From Oreohelix idahoensis (taxonomy: Eukaryota > Mollusca > Gastropoda > Stylommatophora > Oreohelicidae), in assembly GCA_024509875.1 (NCBI GenBank), contig JAMPIV010012196.1:93501-157500 (forward strand): a stretch of DNA of 64,000 bases, given 5' to 3'. Below, piece by piece: positions 1 to 13,034 of this stretch. The notes beneath the pieces were generated by a model. It searched no databases. It was not told where the DNA came from and saw only the letters and a list, made by a program, of their open reading frames with translations. The translations under genes were made by a program, and so were the position numbers. Numbering within the stretch: the stretch's first letter is position 1; each line of letters starts with the position of its first letter.

Positions 1-425
<425 letters not shown>

Positions 426-2479
426 TGTCGTAGATTTTTTATAGGAGAATTAAGACTTGGGTTGGTCCCTTCTGAATAGATTGGAATGAGTGATAGTCAC
501 AGTGTGAGATAGAAATACAAAATAGATTTCCACGAGTGAGGTGGTAGAATTGTGATAGAGGCTGTCTCTGAGAGCGAGAAATCTTTTCTCTCTCTCTCAC
601 CTATCATCTACGACAGATCTAGAGTAGTCAGACAGTCTAACACATATACATTAAATATATATATATCCACTCACGTGCACGCACATTCAAGTGACGACAG
701 GTAGACACACAGACGTGGGAAACTATAACAAATGATTATATAGATATTTAGAACGAGCTGACCAACATGCTGATTAATTTATTGTTAAGTTTATTTATCA
801 TTTGTAAACTTACGTCACAACATGTAAAATACATCAAGCATATACAAAAAAACTCATAAACAAAAATCATGAAATGCTACAAGAATGATAGACCCGTTGG
901 TATGATCCTTCCCTCGATGGATAGCCCACAGTCCCGTTAGAAGAAAGTGATAGCCCAAAGAGTCACAGATACATATGATTTAGTCTAAAATTCTTCCCCC
1001 TTTAAGGTATGAACGGACTGGATACTCTGATCTAGTATAAGGGAATATATAGATATATTGTTAGCAATACCTTGCATAAAGAAATGTTATGACAGCAGAA
1101 ATGAATGGGTGTCAAAATAACCCCATAAAGGGATCGCTCAGTCCAGCATTCGCTCTATTCATTCAACTGTGCTCACGTACATTTTTTCAACAACAACAAA
1201 AATTATTTTTAGGACTTGCCCATACAGAATCTTCAATGGTAATCTTGGCCAAGAAAACCCCAGGTCCAAAAAGACGGGTTGAATTCACTACTTCCGGGAC
1301 CGTTCTCTTGTGAATACTATTGTTTTGGATGTCTGTTTAAGTCACATAAAATTGTCCAGGCACGAGCGTTTATAGCTAGCACAGTGTCAACATCTTAGTT
1401 TTCAAACGAATGAGGAATGTCAGGTCGGCACTTTTTCTCAATATAGGAATTTAGTTGGTAACACCACCACTTGTCAACAGTGTCGGGAAATTTACTGATT
1501 GAAATATGTTACTTGCCACCAAGGCGGAAAAATGAGTAGAGTTTTCTCAGGAAGAATCAAATCAGGCTCGATGACCCGTTACTTCTTTAACCTTTTAAAG
1601 TTCATGTAAAAGTTATACATCAAATCTTTAAGGTAAGAATGTTTGTTGTTTTCTTCACAGATTTATCTCTTTTACTCAAACGCTGGCAAAGTTTGGGTAC
1701 CACAGTTTCACTCAAACAGAACTACAGGTAGTCGCACAACTTAGAATCATACGCTGAATATTTATGGAAGTCTAGAAGTTCGACAAATTGTCGAAACAAA
1801 CTGAGAAACTTCGCTATACAGCTTATTCTATTAGCACGAAACGTCCTGTCTACTGCGAATTTAGGAGCGAGAAATCAAAATAAAGTTTAACATTCTGGTT
1901 ATATCTATGAAACAAAGAAAGGATCCCACTATTTCCCAAAACCAACGCAATCTCTCGTCTTTCCTAACACTACGTAACTTAGACGCATACCACGAACTGA
2001 CACTCGTGCGTTTTCACACCTCGCGCGGACCAGGCCAACCGTGAGTGCCTTGTCAGCTGGGATTTCCAGACAAATGTCTCAAACTGCGTCGAGGAGATGT
2101 CAGTTATCGCGCCATTCTGAGCGTTCAGCCGACACCACTCGTTGTGGCAGGTGAAAATACAGACAAATTTGTCGCCTATATGTCTGGCGAAAGCGAATAT
2201 TCACAGTTTCGTGTCCTGACATCTAATGCAATTAGAAATGCATTTTAACGCTCTCCCGTCTCTGTAGAGACTGACACGTTACGTCATAACTGCGTTCTCA
2301 GTTTTGAGAAAAGAAACAGGTAAACGTTAGAATGGGAAAATAGTAATGTATATAGTCGCAAACGTACGAATGCGAAAAACACAGGAAAAAGGATAGAAAT
2401 GATAATAAAATAGAGGATACGGGTGAAAGAAGAAGAAGAGGATATAGGCAATTTATAGATCATAAATGTCTACGTGACA
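426..2479 (-). repeat. Gmr1-A 3' LTR (2054 bp)
   Basis: Matches 6150-8234 over its full length. The termini read TGTC...GACA and are inverted (TGTCGTAGA and TCTACGTGACA). Short frames inside it (for example 2045-2248) are identical in both LTRs and have no recognisable domain. Confidence 0.95.
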
Positions 2480-2501
2480 GACCCCCCCCCCCCCCCCTTT
2501 T
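2480..2501 (-). other. Polypurine tract of Gmr1-A with a G16 run
   Basis: Read on the minus strand, the bases just before the 3' LTR are A4, then sixteen G, then TC. This is the expected place for the plus-strand primer. The uninterrupted G run is unusually long. Confidence 0.8.
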
Positions 2502-2583
2502 AAGATATGGAATCACTCCATGTCTACGTTATGGAAATAAATTTCCTATATCCGTAGCTTCCGGGTGTCTGTCCTCTTCCCTC

Positions 2584-4364
2584 TTATCTTCCCCCTCCAT
2601 CTCTCCAATTCCTACTCACGTCTCCTCCCAAAGTTTCCTTTCTCTGGAATGTCTCCCATGCGCGCTTGAAAGAGCGTCGCCGCTTCTTACATTTTTCAAA
2701 GATTTCCTGTGATTGCAGTGGAATTTCCCTGCCACTATCTTCATCTTCGTCAGTTTTGGCGATCGTCAGGAGATGGTCGGAGGTCAGCACTGGTCTTTCC
2801 ACGAATTTATTTAGCAGATTTAAGTGGAAAACCTTTTCCTTTCCTTAAATAGAGATCTGGTAATTAGCCTTAGAAATCTTTTTCAGGACGTTAAACGGCC
2901 CTTGCCATCCGATCTTCAGTTGGTTGAATCCGGTAGGGAGTAACACCAAAACTTTCTCTCATGCTTCCAGTTCTCTCTCTTTCGCGATTTTCCTGTATCG
3001 GTTAGCGTGCTTTGTGCGTGCTCGCTTAAAGTTGGTCGTTGCTAGGTCCATCCTAGTTTCAACCTTCCTTTTAAATCCGACACATATTTACTTGCTGAGA
3101 CGACTGTCTCATTAGCCTTCTGGTCTGTCAGCGACCAAAGTAAGGCTTCAAGCGGGCCCTTAATGGGTCTGCCGAATAAAAGCGTAGCTGGCGGAAATCC
3201 TGTGGAAGTAAGAGGAGATTCTCTGTAGCCAAATAAAGCTGCCGGAATGCAACAATCCCAATCTTCAGGTTTCACTTGTGCCAGTTTACTTAGCATCATG
3301 TTGAGGTTTCCGTTAAAACGTTCTACTAGCCCATTTCTGGCCAGAGTATAAGGCTTAGTGTAGATGTGCTGGTCCTTCAAGATCTTGACGATCTCATCCA
3401 TCAACAGGTTTCGGTATGGAGATCCGTTATCCGTCAGCACTTGCTGAGGGAATCCCAACCGAGTGAAAATCTGCACGAGGGCTTCTGCGACATGCTTGGC
3501 ATCTGCGCATGTTAGCGGGATAGCTTCTGCCCATAAAGTGCATGTATCGACTAAGGTCAGAATAAACCTGTTCCTTCTTTTAGTCCTTTCGAAAGACCCT
3601 AAAATGTCGATCACAACCCGTTCGAATGGTGTTCCCACTATTGGCATTTCACCCAAAGAGACTTGGGGTGCCCGTTGCTTGGGTGGCACACGTTGGCACT
3701 GGGCACAGGATTTGACATATCTGATAATATCAGTATTTACTCCTGGCCACCAATAATGAGTGGTTATCCGTTGGTTTGTGGCGTTCTGTCCCATATGTCC
3801 GCTGAAGGGAAGAGAGTGCCCCATTTCTAGGATTTGGCTTCTGTACTGTTTCGGTACTAGGAGCTGGTTGTAGCCTTGGTCAGGCTTGCCCGTTCTGCGA
3901 TAAAGTACGCCATCCTTAGAAAAAATGTCCCCGTGCTGTCTGGGTTCCTTAGCCATTGGCAGTTTCCTAAAGCAGGGTGCCAAAGTAGGGTCCTTTTGTT
4001 GCGCTTCTTTAAGTTCCATGGGTAACAAATTAGGCGCAGGCTCCCGTTCCTTCTTGGTTTGCCCTCTTGTAGTTACTGCTGCCACAATCGGCTCTTCCGG
4101 TTTCCCAATACACACGTATCTACCGCCAAGTATGACTGGGTAGATGGGATCATCCATAACAGCCGCTTTGATCACGCCTCTGACAAAGTCAGAGTGTATC
4201 TCCACCAATGCGATGGGAAGCGCTGTAGGTGCCTCACTCTTAGAAACTCCACAAAGTTTGACGGTCTCTCCTGTCTCTTGACCGGGTTTAACCAGGTTTC
4301 TGGCAACAATGCAATTATAAGAAAGCCCCGTGTCAAATAAAAAAGAAGGTTGAGAACCGTTCAA
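2584..4364 (-). pseudogene. Gmr1-A pol fragment: protease plus integrase, frameshifted
   Basis: The main frame (3042-4364) starts with an aspartic protease bearing FDTG within about 15 residues. It continues to an H2C2 zinc finger (H...GHMG, then C-x2-C) and the integrase core with D (VIDILG), D (TDNGSPY) and E (GLVERFNGN). It stops at 3042, but a neighbouring frame goes on with the GPF module (GWQGPF) and a charged tail ending at 2584, so a one-base slip is likely near 3042. That second frame also has a stop near residue 30. No RT or RNase H follows: about 80 bases separate the tail from the polypurine tract. The frame is open upstream of 4364 to the gag stop and is out of phase with gag. 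The closest relative in the window is the pol of Gmr1-B. Confidence 0.88.
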
Positions 4365-4441
4365 AGTAACAGTACCTCGCGTTGAGGGTCTATCCCCAAC
4401 AGGTTGGGAATCACTGTCAATAATTCCACCTTGCGAGACTG

Positions 4442-5416
4442 TTAATAAGCATCCAATGCGTTTAGGCTCGGTGTGATCACTCTGATCATTAGTCCCGTGC
4501 TCAGGGGTTCTCCCTTTGCCACCTTGTCCTTTCTGGCTGCCGCTAGGAATCTCCGGGTATCCGCAGACAAAGTGTTCTTTATTTGTTCTGTAATAACAAA
4601 TTCCTCCAGACCTTCATAGGTAGAGGGGAGCTGTGAAAGCTCAAGGCACTTTGTCAAATATCCCTTCAAACGAGATGAAAACTGCTGGAAAGTTTCAGAG
4701 CTCTCTTTCCTGCTGTTGCGAAACAGTTGCAAAAATTTGCGAGCATTCATTTCAAAACGCTCAAGCAAAGCTTTCTTCAACATGTCGTAATTGTCTTGTT
4801 GGCTGCTTTCCAGTTTGGTGTAAACATCATACGCACTACTTTTCAAAGACTGAGAAAGCTTCATATTCCAACGCGACCTCTCTAAACCGTACAGAGTTGC
4901 AATTTTCTCAAATTTTTCTAGATACGTGTCAATCTTCTCATTAGGACAAGGGAAAGATTCTAGAGTGAAAGACATAGCGGTGAGATGAGAAGATTGTGTG
5001 TTAGAAGGATCAGTTAAAGAGGAATGAGGAGAAGACTCTCCATTGCTGGAGGTAGAGGCAGCACCACGGCTTTGGAACTCTTGAGTCTTAAGCGCCAACT
5101 CGTGCTGTCTCTGTTTCTCTTTTTCCTCAAGCTGTCTCTCCTCCCTCTCCTTTTCCTGCTGTCTGTCCTCCCTCTCCTTCTCATGCTGTCTCTCCTTCTC
5201 TCTTTCCTCATGCTGTCTCTCCTTCTCTCTTTCGTTTGCCCTGCGGATTTCCATTTCCTCGTCCATCTTCTTCTGTTCTCTAGCTTCAGCTGCTTTCCTC
5301 TCCGCGTCATATCTTTCCAGTTCGTCCCTGACAAAAGCTTTCGCTTCTTCGCCTTCCAAACCTTCTTCTCTCGCTTCGTCCCTGAGGATCTGTCTAAGCT
5401 TCGCCTTTTCTGCCAT
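4442..5416 (-). CDS. Gmr1-A gag (truncated at the C-terminus)
   Basis: A 324-residue gag. Residues 1-40 form a short helical head. Residues 40-115 are a K/E/R/Q-rich coiled coil with REKERQ-like repeats, then an S/T/N linker. From about 150 to 300 comes the capsid, with YDVYTKL, NYDMLKKALLERF and a SCAN-like stretch (TFQQFSSRLKGYL, then EEFVITEQ and RRFL). The usual CCHC knuckle is missing: the last 20 residues look out of frame and the protein stops at once before the protease frame. A deletion has probably joined capsid to protease. It would form the particle shell around the element RNA. The start is the first ATG after the leader. Confidence 0.85.
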   Translation of the reverse strand: MAEKAKLRQILRDEAREEGLEGEEAKAFVRDELERYDAERKAAEAREQKKMDEEMEIRRANEREKERQHEEREKERQHEKEREDRQQEKEREERQLEEKEKQRQHELALKTQEFQSRGAASTSSNGESSPHSSLTDPSNTQSSHLTAMSFTLESFPCPNEKIDTYLEKFEKIATLYGLERSRWNMKLSQSLKSSAYDVYTKLESSQQDNYDMLKKALLERFEMNARKFLQLFRNSRKESSETFQQFSSRLKGYLTKCLELSQLPSTYEGLEEFVITEQIKNTLSADTRRFLAAARKDKVAKGEPLSTGLMIRVITPSLNALDAY

Positions 5417-6149
5417 AATAAGTCAGTGGCTGAGACTTAGTCCAGAAAGAAATAGGGAAAAGGATACACTGGTTCCTACCACTTGCGAGAAACTACCAAA
5501 ACAAAAGATGATATACTTTAACCTGGGATACCTCCTCCAAAATAATAAAGTATCTAACTATCGCTGCTATTAATCGGCAATAAAGCACCTAATGCATACG
5601 ACTACGCCAAATAAATGGTAGTTAAGATTTACTTACTGAAAAATAAGTTGCTACAGTGGAAACAAAATAATTATTGTAAAAAATTTAAAGAGAAAAAAAA
5701 AATCCCTTAATTTTTTTAATCCACTATAAGTTCACCCCTGAAGATAGTTAGGGTAAGGGAGGCAATAACAAGACGTATAGTCTGATCGCGCTCCTTAGCT
5801 TAGCTCAAACACCTACTTCTTCAGAACCCTGTGAATGTTATACACTCACAAAACTTTACCAGCGTTAAGTATTACAAAATCAGTAATTAACATATATTCC
5901 GACAAAATCTACTAGTAAACCAAATGTATAATGCTTAATAAGGCTGTGGAAAAACAATTATTAGCCGTGTGGTCAGCACGCCCATAAACAGATCGTTACG
6001 TCTAGGGGATAGTTATTTTTAAAAGAATACAAAACTCACAAGACATCACACTCTTACTCTATATCAGAATAAAGAATCTTACCGACTAGCTGATATTTGC
6101 CGTCTCGTCTTCCTATTCTAAGTTCAAAAACCGGAAACTAGCCCACATT
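5417..6149 (-). other. Gmr1-A leader with candidate primer-binding site
   Basis: A non-coding leader between 5' LTR and gag on the minus strand. Just inside the LTR the minus strand reads AATG, then TGGGCTAGTTTCCGG, a TGG-initial primer-binding-site candidate about four bases from the LTR end. I cannot assign the tRNA. Confidence 0.55.
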
Positions 6150-6377
6150 TGTCGTAGATTTTTGATAGGAGAATTAAGACTTGGGTTGGTCCCTTCTGAA
6201 TAGATTGGAATGAGTGATAGTCACAGTGTGAGATAGAAATACAAAATAGATTTCCACGAGTGAGGTGGTAGAATTGTGATAGAGGCTGTCTCTGAGAGCG
6301 AGAAATCTTCTCTCTCTCTCTCTCACCTATCTTCTACGACAGATCTAGAGTAGTCAGACAGTCTAACACATATACAT

Positions 6378-6423
<46 letters not shown>

Positions 6424-8234
6424 CACTCACGTGCACGCACATTCAAGTGACGACAGGTAGACACACAGACGTGGGAAACTATAACAAATGATTATATAGA
6501 TATTTAGAACGAGCTGACCAACATGCTGATTAATTTATTGTTAAGTTTATTTATCATTTGTAAACTTACGTCACAACATGTAAAATACATCAAGCATATA
6601 CAAAAAACTCATAAACAAAAATCAAGAAATGCTACAAGAATGATAGACCCGTTGGTATGATCCTTCCCTCGATGGATAGCCCACAGTCCCGTTAGAAGAA
6701 AGTGATAGCCCAAAGAGTCACAGATACATATGATTTAGTCTAAAATTCTTCCCCCTTTAAGGTATGAACAGACTGGATACTCTGATCTAGTATAAGGGAA
6801 TATATAGATATATAGTTAGCAATACCTTGCATAACGAAATGTTATGACAGCAGAAATGAATGGGTGTCAAAATACCCCCATAAAGGGATCGCTCAGTCCA
6901 GCATTCGCTCTATTCATTCAACTGTGCTCACGTACATTTTTTCAACAACAACAAAAATTATTTTTAGGACTTGCCCATACAGAATCTTCAATGGTAATCT
7001 TGGCCAAGAAAACCCCAGGTCCAAAAAGACGGGTTGAATTCACTACTTCCGGGACCGTTCTCTTGGGAATACTATTGTTTTGGATGTCTGTTTAAGTCAC
7101 ATAAAATTGTCCAGGCACGAGCGTTTATAGCTAGCACAGTGTCAACATCTTAGTTTTCAAACGAATGAGGAATGTCAGGTCGGCACTTTTTCTCAATATA
7201 GGAATTTAGTTGGTAACACCACCACTTGTCAACAGTGTCGGGAAATTTACTGATTGAAATATGTTACTTGCCACCAAGGCGGAAAAATGAGTAGAGTTTT
7301 CTCAGGAAGAATCAAATCAGGCTCGATGACCCGTTACTTCTTTAACCTTTTAAAGTTCATGTAAAAGTTATACATCAAATCTTTAAGGTAAGAATGTTTG
7401 TTGTTTTCTTCACAGATTTATCTCTTTTACTCAAACGCTGGCAAAGTTTGGGTAACACAGTTTCACTCAAACAGAACTACAGGTAGTCGCACAACTTAGA
7501 ATCATACGCTGAATATTTATGGAAGTCTAGAAGTTCGACAAATTGTCGAAACAAACTGAGAAACTTCGCTATACAGCTTATTCTATTAGCACGAAACGTC
7601 CTGTCTACTGCGAATTTAGGAGCGAGAAATCAAAATAAAGTTTAACATTCTGGTTATATCTATGAAACAAAGAAAGGATCCCATTATTTCCCAAAACCAA
7701 CGCAATCTCTCGTCTTTCCTAACACTACGTAACTTAGACGCATACCACGAACTGACACTCGTGCGTTTTCACACCTCGCGCGGACCACGCCAACCGTGAG
7801 TGCCTTGTCAGCTGGGATTTCCAGACAAATGTCTCAAACTGCGTCGAGGAGATGTCAGTTATCGCGCCATTCTGAGCGTTCAGCCGACACCACTCGTTGT
7901 GGCAGGTGAAAATACAGACAAATTTGTCGCCTATATGTCTGGCGAAAGCGAATATTCACAGTTTCGTGTCCTGACATCTAATGCAATTAGAAATGCATTT
8001 TAACGCTCTCCCGTCTCTGTAGAGACTGACACGTTACGTCATAACTGCGTTCTAAGTTTTGAGAAAAGAAACAGGTAAACGTTAGAATAGGAAAATAGTA
8101 ATGTATATAGTCGCAAACGTACGAATGCGAAAAACAAATGAAAAAGGATAGAAATGATAATAAAATAGAGGATACGGGTGATAGAAGAAGAAGAGGATAT
8201 AGGCAATTTATAGATCATAAATGTCTACGTGACA
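6150..8234 (-). repeat. Gmr1-A 5' LTR (2085 bp)
   Basis: Direct repeat of 426-2479. It is longer mainly because of an expanded AT run at about 6380-6420. For this minus-strand element it holds the promoter and start of transcription. Bases 8235-8239 (CTTGT) are the right TSD. Confidence 0.95.
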
Positions 8235-8239
8235 CTTGT

Positions 8240-8580
8240 GTCGGTCAGCTCAGCCCACACCCATGCTCCATTTACCATAGTTTTCACGTTCGTGTGTCTT
8301 GTTGTCACATAACTCTGTGTGTGTGTATATAGTTAAACATATATGTTACTTGTATGGAGAGTAGTATTGTCTAAGAAGAAATTACAGTCGTAAAGATAGG
8401 CTTGATCAGAGCATCTTCTAAACCCAGAGGCAGATTCTACCCTTAAACTATTTACTCGTGGAAGCTATTTCTTACACCTTTATTCTCACCTACTTACCAT
8501 TTGCACCTCTGCTCAGACTGGACCAATTAACTCCTGATACCTATCTTTAAACACATCTACGACACCACTGTTATACATAT
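8240..8580 (+). repeat. Right part of dispersed repeat carrying Gmr1-A
   Basis: Similar along its length to 45015-45330: shared blocks include TTCTTACACCTTTATTCTCAC, ATAGGCTGGAT/TTGAT and a run of CTCTGCT...ACCGGACC-like sequence. It is the continuation of the piece at 368-425. No coding content is seen. Confidence 0.75.
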
Positions 8581-9822
8581 TCACTGCAGTCTTTGCTCTA
8601 ACTCAGTGGCAGGTATCCCGGGGGGGGGGGGGGGGAAGGGGGGGGGGTCTGGAGATCTACTTTAGAAACACTATACTATATTTATCTTGACAACACCATG
8701 TCTGTTTTCAGTGTTCAGAGCAATGGCAATTAAGGGGGGAGGGTGCAATGGTCGGTCCGTCCCGGATGCCAGCCGGGAGGGGGGTGCCATCGAACACTTT
8801 TATAAGAGTTTTTGCTGTTCAAATGTATTTGCAAGTGTGTTTCTTTGTGGGAAAAGGGGTTGTGACAAAACGGGGCGGCCCCTATCGTTCTTTGTTTCTC
8901 TCCAGCAGTATCGGTACATTTGTGGTACTGATTTTTATTAATTGCTCTCAACTGTCGCACTTTTCTTTCTTTCTTTCTTCGTTATTTTGCTGCTAAGTAG
9001 CAGATATTTCATTTTATCAAATCTTTCGACACACCCTGTAGGTGATAATAATCACATTTGCTTGACGCTACCCAGATTTGCTTAGATAATTACTCGCAGT
9101 CGCAAGGGAGTGGCACAGCTTGGCTAAGATTAGCACAAGATCTCGTGTACACGGCGAAGACTTATGACATAAGCGTTTCTTGTCCACCTTGTTATGACAA
9201 GAGTACTTTCTGAAAAAAGTAATGATGGTTACATTTTTAACACGCTGTTATATTGGTTTACCGATCTGTCTGTAAGTTTGTACACAAGGGCATCGGACAT
9301 CTTATTACCATATATGGGAGAGTTGACCTCTGCCTTTCGTTCAAAATTATCCGATATCAGAATATTTTGAAATTACCCCATAACCAGCCTGTTTGAATAT
9401 GATTGGAGTTTTTTGATAGCTCATAACAAACGAAGGCGTGGGAAGGCAGGGAATATAATCTGATCATTTTCTCAAGCTATTTCACTTGAGAAATCGCTCG
9501 CCAAGACACCAGACTGCTACATTGAAGAATTAGAATTCAGAATTCCTTCTTAAAATACCGGACACCTTTTATTGGAGTATTCATCTGGACTTACAATATA
9601 GTCCAGGAAATCTCTAACATTTTAAATAAGAAAACCGGGACTGAGGAAACTGAAGGACTACACACGAAGTCAGAGAGGGAACTTATTAAATTAACGACAC
9701 CCCAGACTCGTGTAAGAGGCCGATTCAAGTCTCTTTTATTCATCTGAGCAAAAAGTCTGTGAGTCAGGATTGGCGTAAGTTGTGACTTACATTTCATATT
9801 TTATTACTAACATGTGAACTAA
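8581..9822. other. Intergenic; G16-AA-G10 tract near its start
   Basis: Bases 8620-8647 are sixteen G, AA, ten G, with strong G-quadruplex potential. At 8735-8785 a GC-rich patch contains CCCGGATGCCAGCCGGGA. The rest holds only short frames without a recognisable family. Confidence 0.5.
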
Positions 9823-9845
9823 CACACACACACACACACACACAC

Positions 9846-9940
<95 letters not shown>
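9823..9940. repeat. (CA)n(TA)n compound microsatellite
   Basis: About 24 bases of CA followed by about 90 of TA. Confidence 0.97.
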
Positions 9941-9943
<3 letters not shown>

Positions 9944-11460
9944 CCATGTGAATTGAATATGTGAAACTCGCTTGTGGATGTCAAAGTCATTTGAAGCTGG
10001 CAACCTCAGCGTATAGAATGATGATTCATGAACCACCACTGCACGGGTTGGTGGCCGCTTTATTATTAGTTTCGTAAAGAGAATTAAAAGCTTAAAGTAG
10101 TCCCAGGTTCCATACGGAGCAGGGAGGGAAAGATGAAAGAAATGATGTACATTCTAAGTATAATACTGACATTTTCAAAGCAGTGTAAATGTCCCTATAA
10201 ACAAAGTCACTTTAAAATTAATGTAAATTTTCAAGCTTTAAACCAGTGTAAATGTCTATGTGAAAATATTCATTTTAAAGTAATGGAAGTTTCTAGCTTT
10301 TCAATCACTGTAAAACATAAATGAAAACATATTCAATTTATATTGGGAACACTTTTCAATCAGTGAAGATGTATATGTAAACAGATTGTATTTGTATTAT
10401 TAACCTTTTCATTTAAATATAAAGTAACTTTGAAAGCTATTCTATTTAAAAGTAAAGAAAGTTTTATTCCTAGGGATAAAATGTTATTCTCATCGAGGGT
10501 AAAGTCTGAGTAATTGGGATGGAGGTATGGGAAGATAGGAACCCATAACTATGGGGTAGAAAACACCATACTCAGAAGAGCGTTTCGTTCTATTCTTTTA
10601 CCATTGTTATTGGTGGTACCAGCAGAAAGTACCATCTCTGGAACAAGAAGGGAACCGTGGCCTAAGCTTTAAGACAAAGGACCCACTTGGTAGTCTCTCC
10701 TTGACATTTCTGGGAAACGAGCTACCCCCGACAACCTTGATCAGAGACGAGCGTGAGCAGAGTGAAACGAACCAACCCATAAGAAGGAGCAGAATCGTCA
10801 TTGGCAGCTAAGTTCAATTATATGCTGCCACTTGAACTTCTTGTAACATCTCACATTCCCTAAAGACTGTGATGATAACTTTTCTTGATCCATAACTATT
10901 CAAATTATTTTCCAACTGTTAAAACCTACAGTGATTATTAAATTGTGTTATTTGTAATGTTACAAATTTAACTTCGATTTAATCATGTTAAAGTTACTGC
11001 ATGTTTGTCTCAGTCAAATTACTTCACATACTCTAAACAGAGCTATACTAGAATAATAGAATTTCATTAAGTAAATCAGGGGTGGCGGCTTAAACGAGCT
11101 GAAATTAATAAGTGCTTAAATCCTTCACAACAGCGACGGCGGAATTACAGAGTTAACATACTCAGCCAAAGCAGTATTGTTCTCGCTTATTCTGAATATC
11201 TTGTGAAGACTCCCTTTGTAATAGAAGTGTCATTACCCTTCCATCTACATCTCTGCCAAGAGTGATCTTGCGCGAAGGTAGATACCTTTGAAGCCCATAT
11301 TAGATACTCTTGAGTTTTGGCCACTGTTGGACCACTACTGTAAAGCACGGGAGGCAATACCGTCACAGGGGTGCAAAATGTAGTGCCGGATATTGTTAGG
11401 ACTCCCGTTTCAGAGTATCTGGAATTTGGAATAACTGCAGCCTGTATATAACTATTACCC
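9941..11460. other. AT-rich intergenic region with degenerate tandem repeat
   Basis: Between about 10160 and 10420 there are four diverged units of 55-65 bases, each with CAGTGTAAATGT-like and TTTTCAAT/AGC-like blocks. A short frame there repeats a QCKCxY motif but is not a C2H2 finger. Frames at 10607-10801 and 11187-11462 (minus) match no family I know. Confidence 0.45.
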
Positions 11461-11839
11461 ATGTACGACCCGAGGGTCTCTGAAGAGACAAAGAAAGAAA
11501 AGTACTACTGCACCCTCATGCATGTCGTACAAGGCGACTAATGTCAGGCTGTGCATGGGGGCTGGCAACCTTTTCTTCTTCTTTGATCCTTAGCCCCCGA
11601 CTGTCAAAGCAGTCAGTGGCCATCACGCCTGGCGGCATCTTGTAGGGCAGCAACAAAGTGTTTCCACTATGTTCGGTTGTTGGCCATCCTTCGTGCAGCG
11701 CCCCACCTTTTATTCATTCATTGCATGTCAGTCTCCACATACCTTTACATATGTAAAGCAAATTGCCACATATACCACCACTGGACCATCTATATCGCCC
11801 CCGGAGACCTCATACGAATGAATGTCCATGTGGGACTAG

Positions 11840-12018
11840 AATCTAGACCCCCCCCCCCCTCCCCCCCTCCCGAACACATTCTCCAAAACTGCCCAACCCA
11901 TGTAGACCCACGACGTCTGACCTGGTCAGGGGGTGCTGAGCTCAAGCAGAAGCTATGGAGTTGCACTGACCTAGAAAAGAGTGTGCACTTCGTCCTGGCT
12001 ACAGGCTTGCAGATTTAG
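11840..12018 (+). pseudogene. LINE fragment: C-terminus after RNase H
   Basis: The frame ends HILQNCPTHVDPRR...TGLQI, the usual tail of LINEs with an RNase H domain (an EHxLQxCP block and a short helix to the stop). It follows a C-rich tract and has no upstream domains, so it is a 5'-truncated or decayed copy. Upstream, 11463-11700 contains a CATGCATGTCGTACAAGGCG-like motif also seen in altered form near 15410. Confidence 0.7.
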
Positions 12019-12129
12019 CATGACTACAAACTGGGCGCAGAAGAAGTCGCATTGGACAACATGCCGGAGTGCGCAGTAGTCCTATTCTTTCTTGCTCTCA
12101 TCAGAGGCCCCGGGTACTACATGGGGCCC

Positions 12130-12450
12130 TGAAACATGATGAACAACAACACAATTGACAACCAAATAGATATAGACTTTCATAAATGGGTGCTTGCGCT
12201 GAATAAAAGGATTGAAATTGTACTACAAGATCATTCTTGTGAAACTGATGGAAAGAAGACAAACACCAATGGAACAAGAGGTCGCTGGCATTGGATAAGG
12301 CACACATCAAGAAAAATCAGACGATGGCCTCACAAGTCAGTTCATGATTTGGAATCCCATTGGTAGGAGAAATAAAGTAAGGCCCAAATAAGAACACATG
12401 AGGGATGTGACAGTTCAAATTTAATATCGACCCAGGTTTGTTGACCTGCG
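12130..12450 (+). pseudogene. LINE fragment: decayed C-terminal tail
   Basis: Split over frames, it shows WHWIRHTSRK and then WNPIGRRNK-like peptides, the RRWxWIGHxLRK...WNPQGKRKxGRP signature at the end of many invertebrate LINE reverse-transcriptase proteins. The same tail occurs at 15480-15800, 39810-40075 and 61538-61888. Confidence 0.65.
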
Positions 12451-12746
12451 AGCAAATGCTGTTTGCTTGAAGATGTTATTTGGGCACGTGATGTAGTAGT
12501 GATGAGTTGTAATTCAGAAAAGTCAAGTTAATTCTCGTTACTTTTTTTTCCGCAATCTCCTTTAAAGAAAGGACAAAATCACGTCTTTCCCACATAAGGA
12601 AGTCAAACGCTGAACTCCGGACCGAAAACGCAGCAACAGTGATGAATGCAGTCAGCGACCTAGGGCTTGACTGCTTGCGTCATGGTCAGCGAACCAGAGT
12701 TGACCAAGACCCTACGCCACCTTCAACTGGTGGTCCTAGAAACAAG

Positions 12747-12930
12747 CTGCATCACTGCAGTCTGGCTGAGAGAGTAGGGATCGAAGAGGGAAGGCAAACC
12801 CAGTCCCAAAAAATTGCGTGCTGCAGTCGGATGTGTCGGCCGAAAGGCGCAAATATCGCAGCTTCCCTGTAAACGGACACAACGCAACCAACGTCCTTTT
12901 CAGGACGAACGAAGAAGAAGAAGAAACGCT
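12747..12930 (+). repeat. Dispersed repeat ending in (GAA)n, copy 1
   Basis: It begins near AAGCTGCATCACTGCAGTC and ends in GGACGAACGAAGAAGAAGAA. The same sequence lies inverted at 46150-46337 with a much longer GAA tail. It could be a SINE or a LINE 3' end; no convincing A and B boxes are seen. Confidence 0.75.
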
Positions 12931-13034
12931 GAACTCATCTGAACCCGAACTGAATCCACCGAAAGAGTTATTCAGTCAGTCACATGGGAAAAGTCGACCG
13001 TACCCTGCACGTCGTTTCCGAAGGCCTTTTGCTG

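Larger units (their letters stand above)
426..8234 (-). mobile_element. Gmr1-A: Gypsy-type LTR retrotransposon lacking RT and RNase H
   Basis: A 7.8-kb element read on the minus strand. Two LTRs of about 2.05-2.09 kb start TGTCGTAG and end GTGACA, and differ at about 1 percent of sites plus an AT-repeat length change. Perfect 5-bp TSDs (CTTGT at 421-425 and 8235-8239) flank it. Internally, in minus-strand order, it has a leader, gag, and a protease-integrase frame; then it reaches a G-rich polypurine tract. RT and RNase H are absent, as is the gag zinc knuckle, so it could only move with proteins from another copy. Protease directly before integrase, with a Gypsy-type GPF module, is the Gmr1-like arrangement. 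The boundaries are seen directly; the clade name is inferred from domain order. Confidence 0.93.

Noticed and set aside
5024..5440. 138-codon plus-strand frame, leucine-rich
   Set aside because: Antisense of the gag coiled coil of Gmr1-A; the K/E-rich coil read backward gives L/S/F. The same holds for 57360-57740.
10133..10324. C2H2 zinc-finger array
   Set aside because: Units are about 60 bases, not 84, and the Cys/His spacing does not fit.
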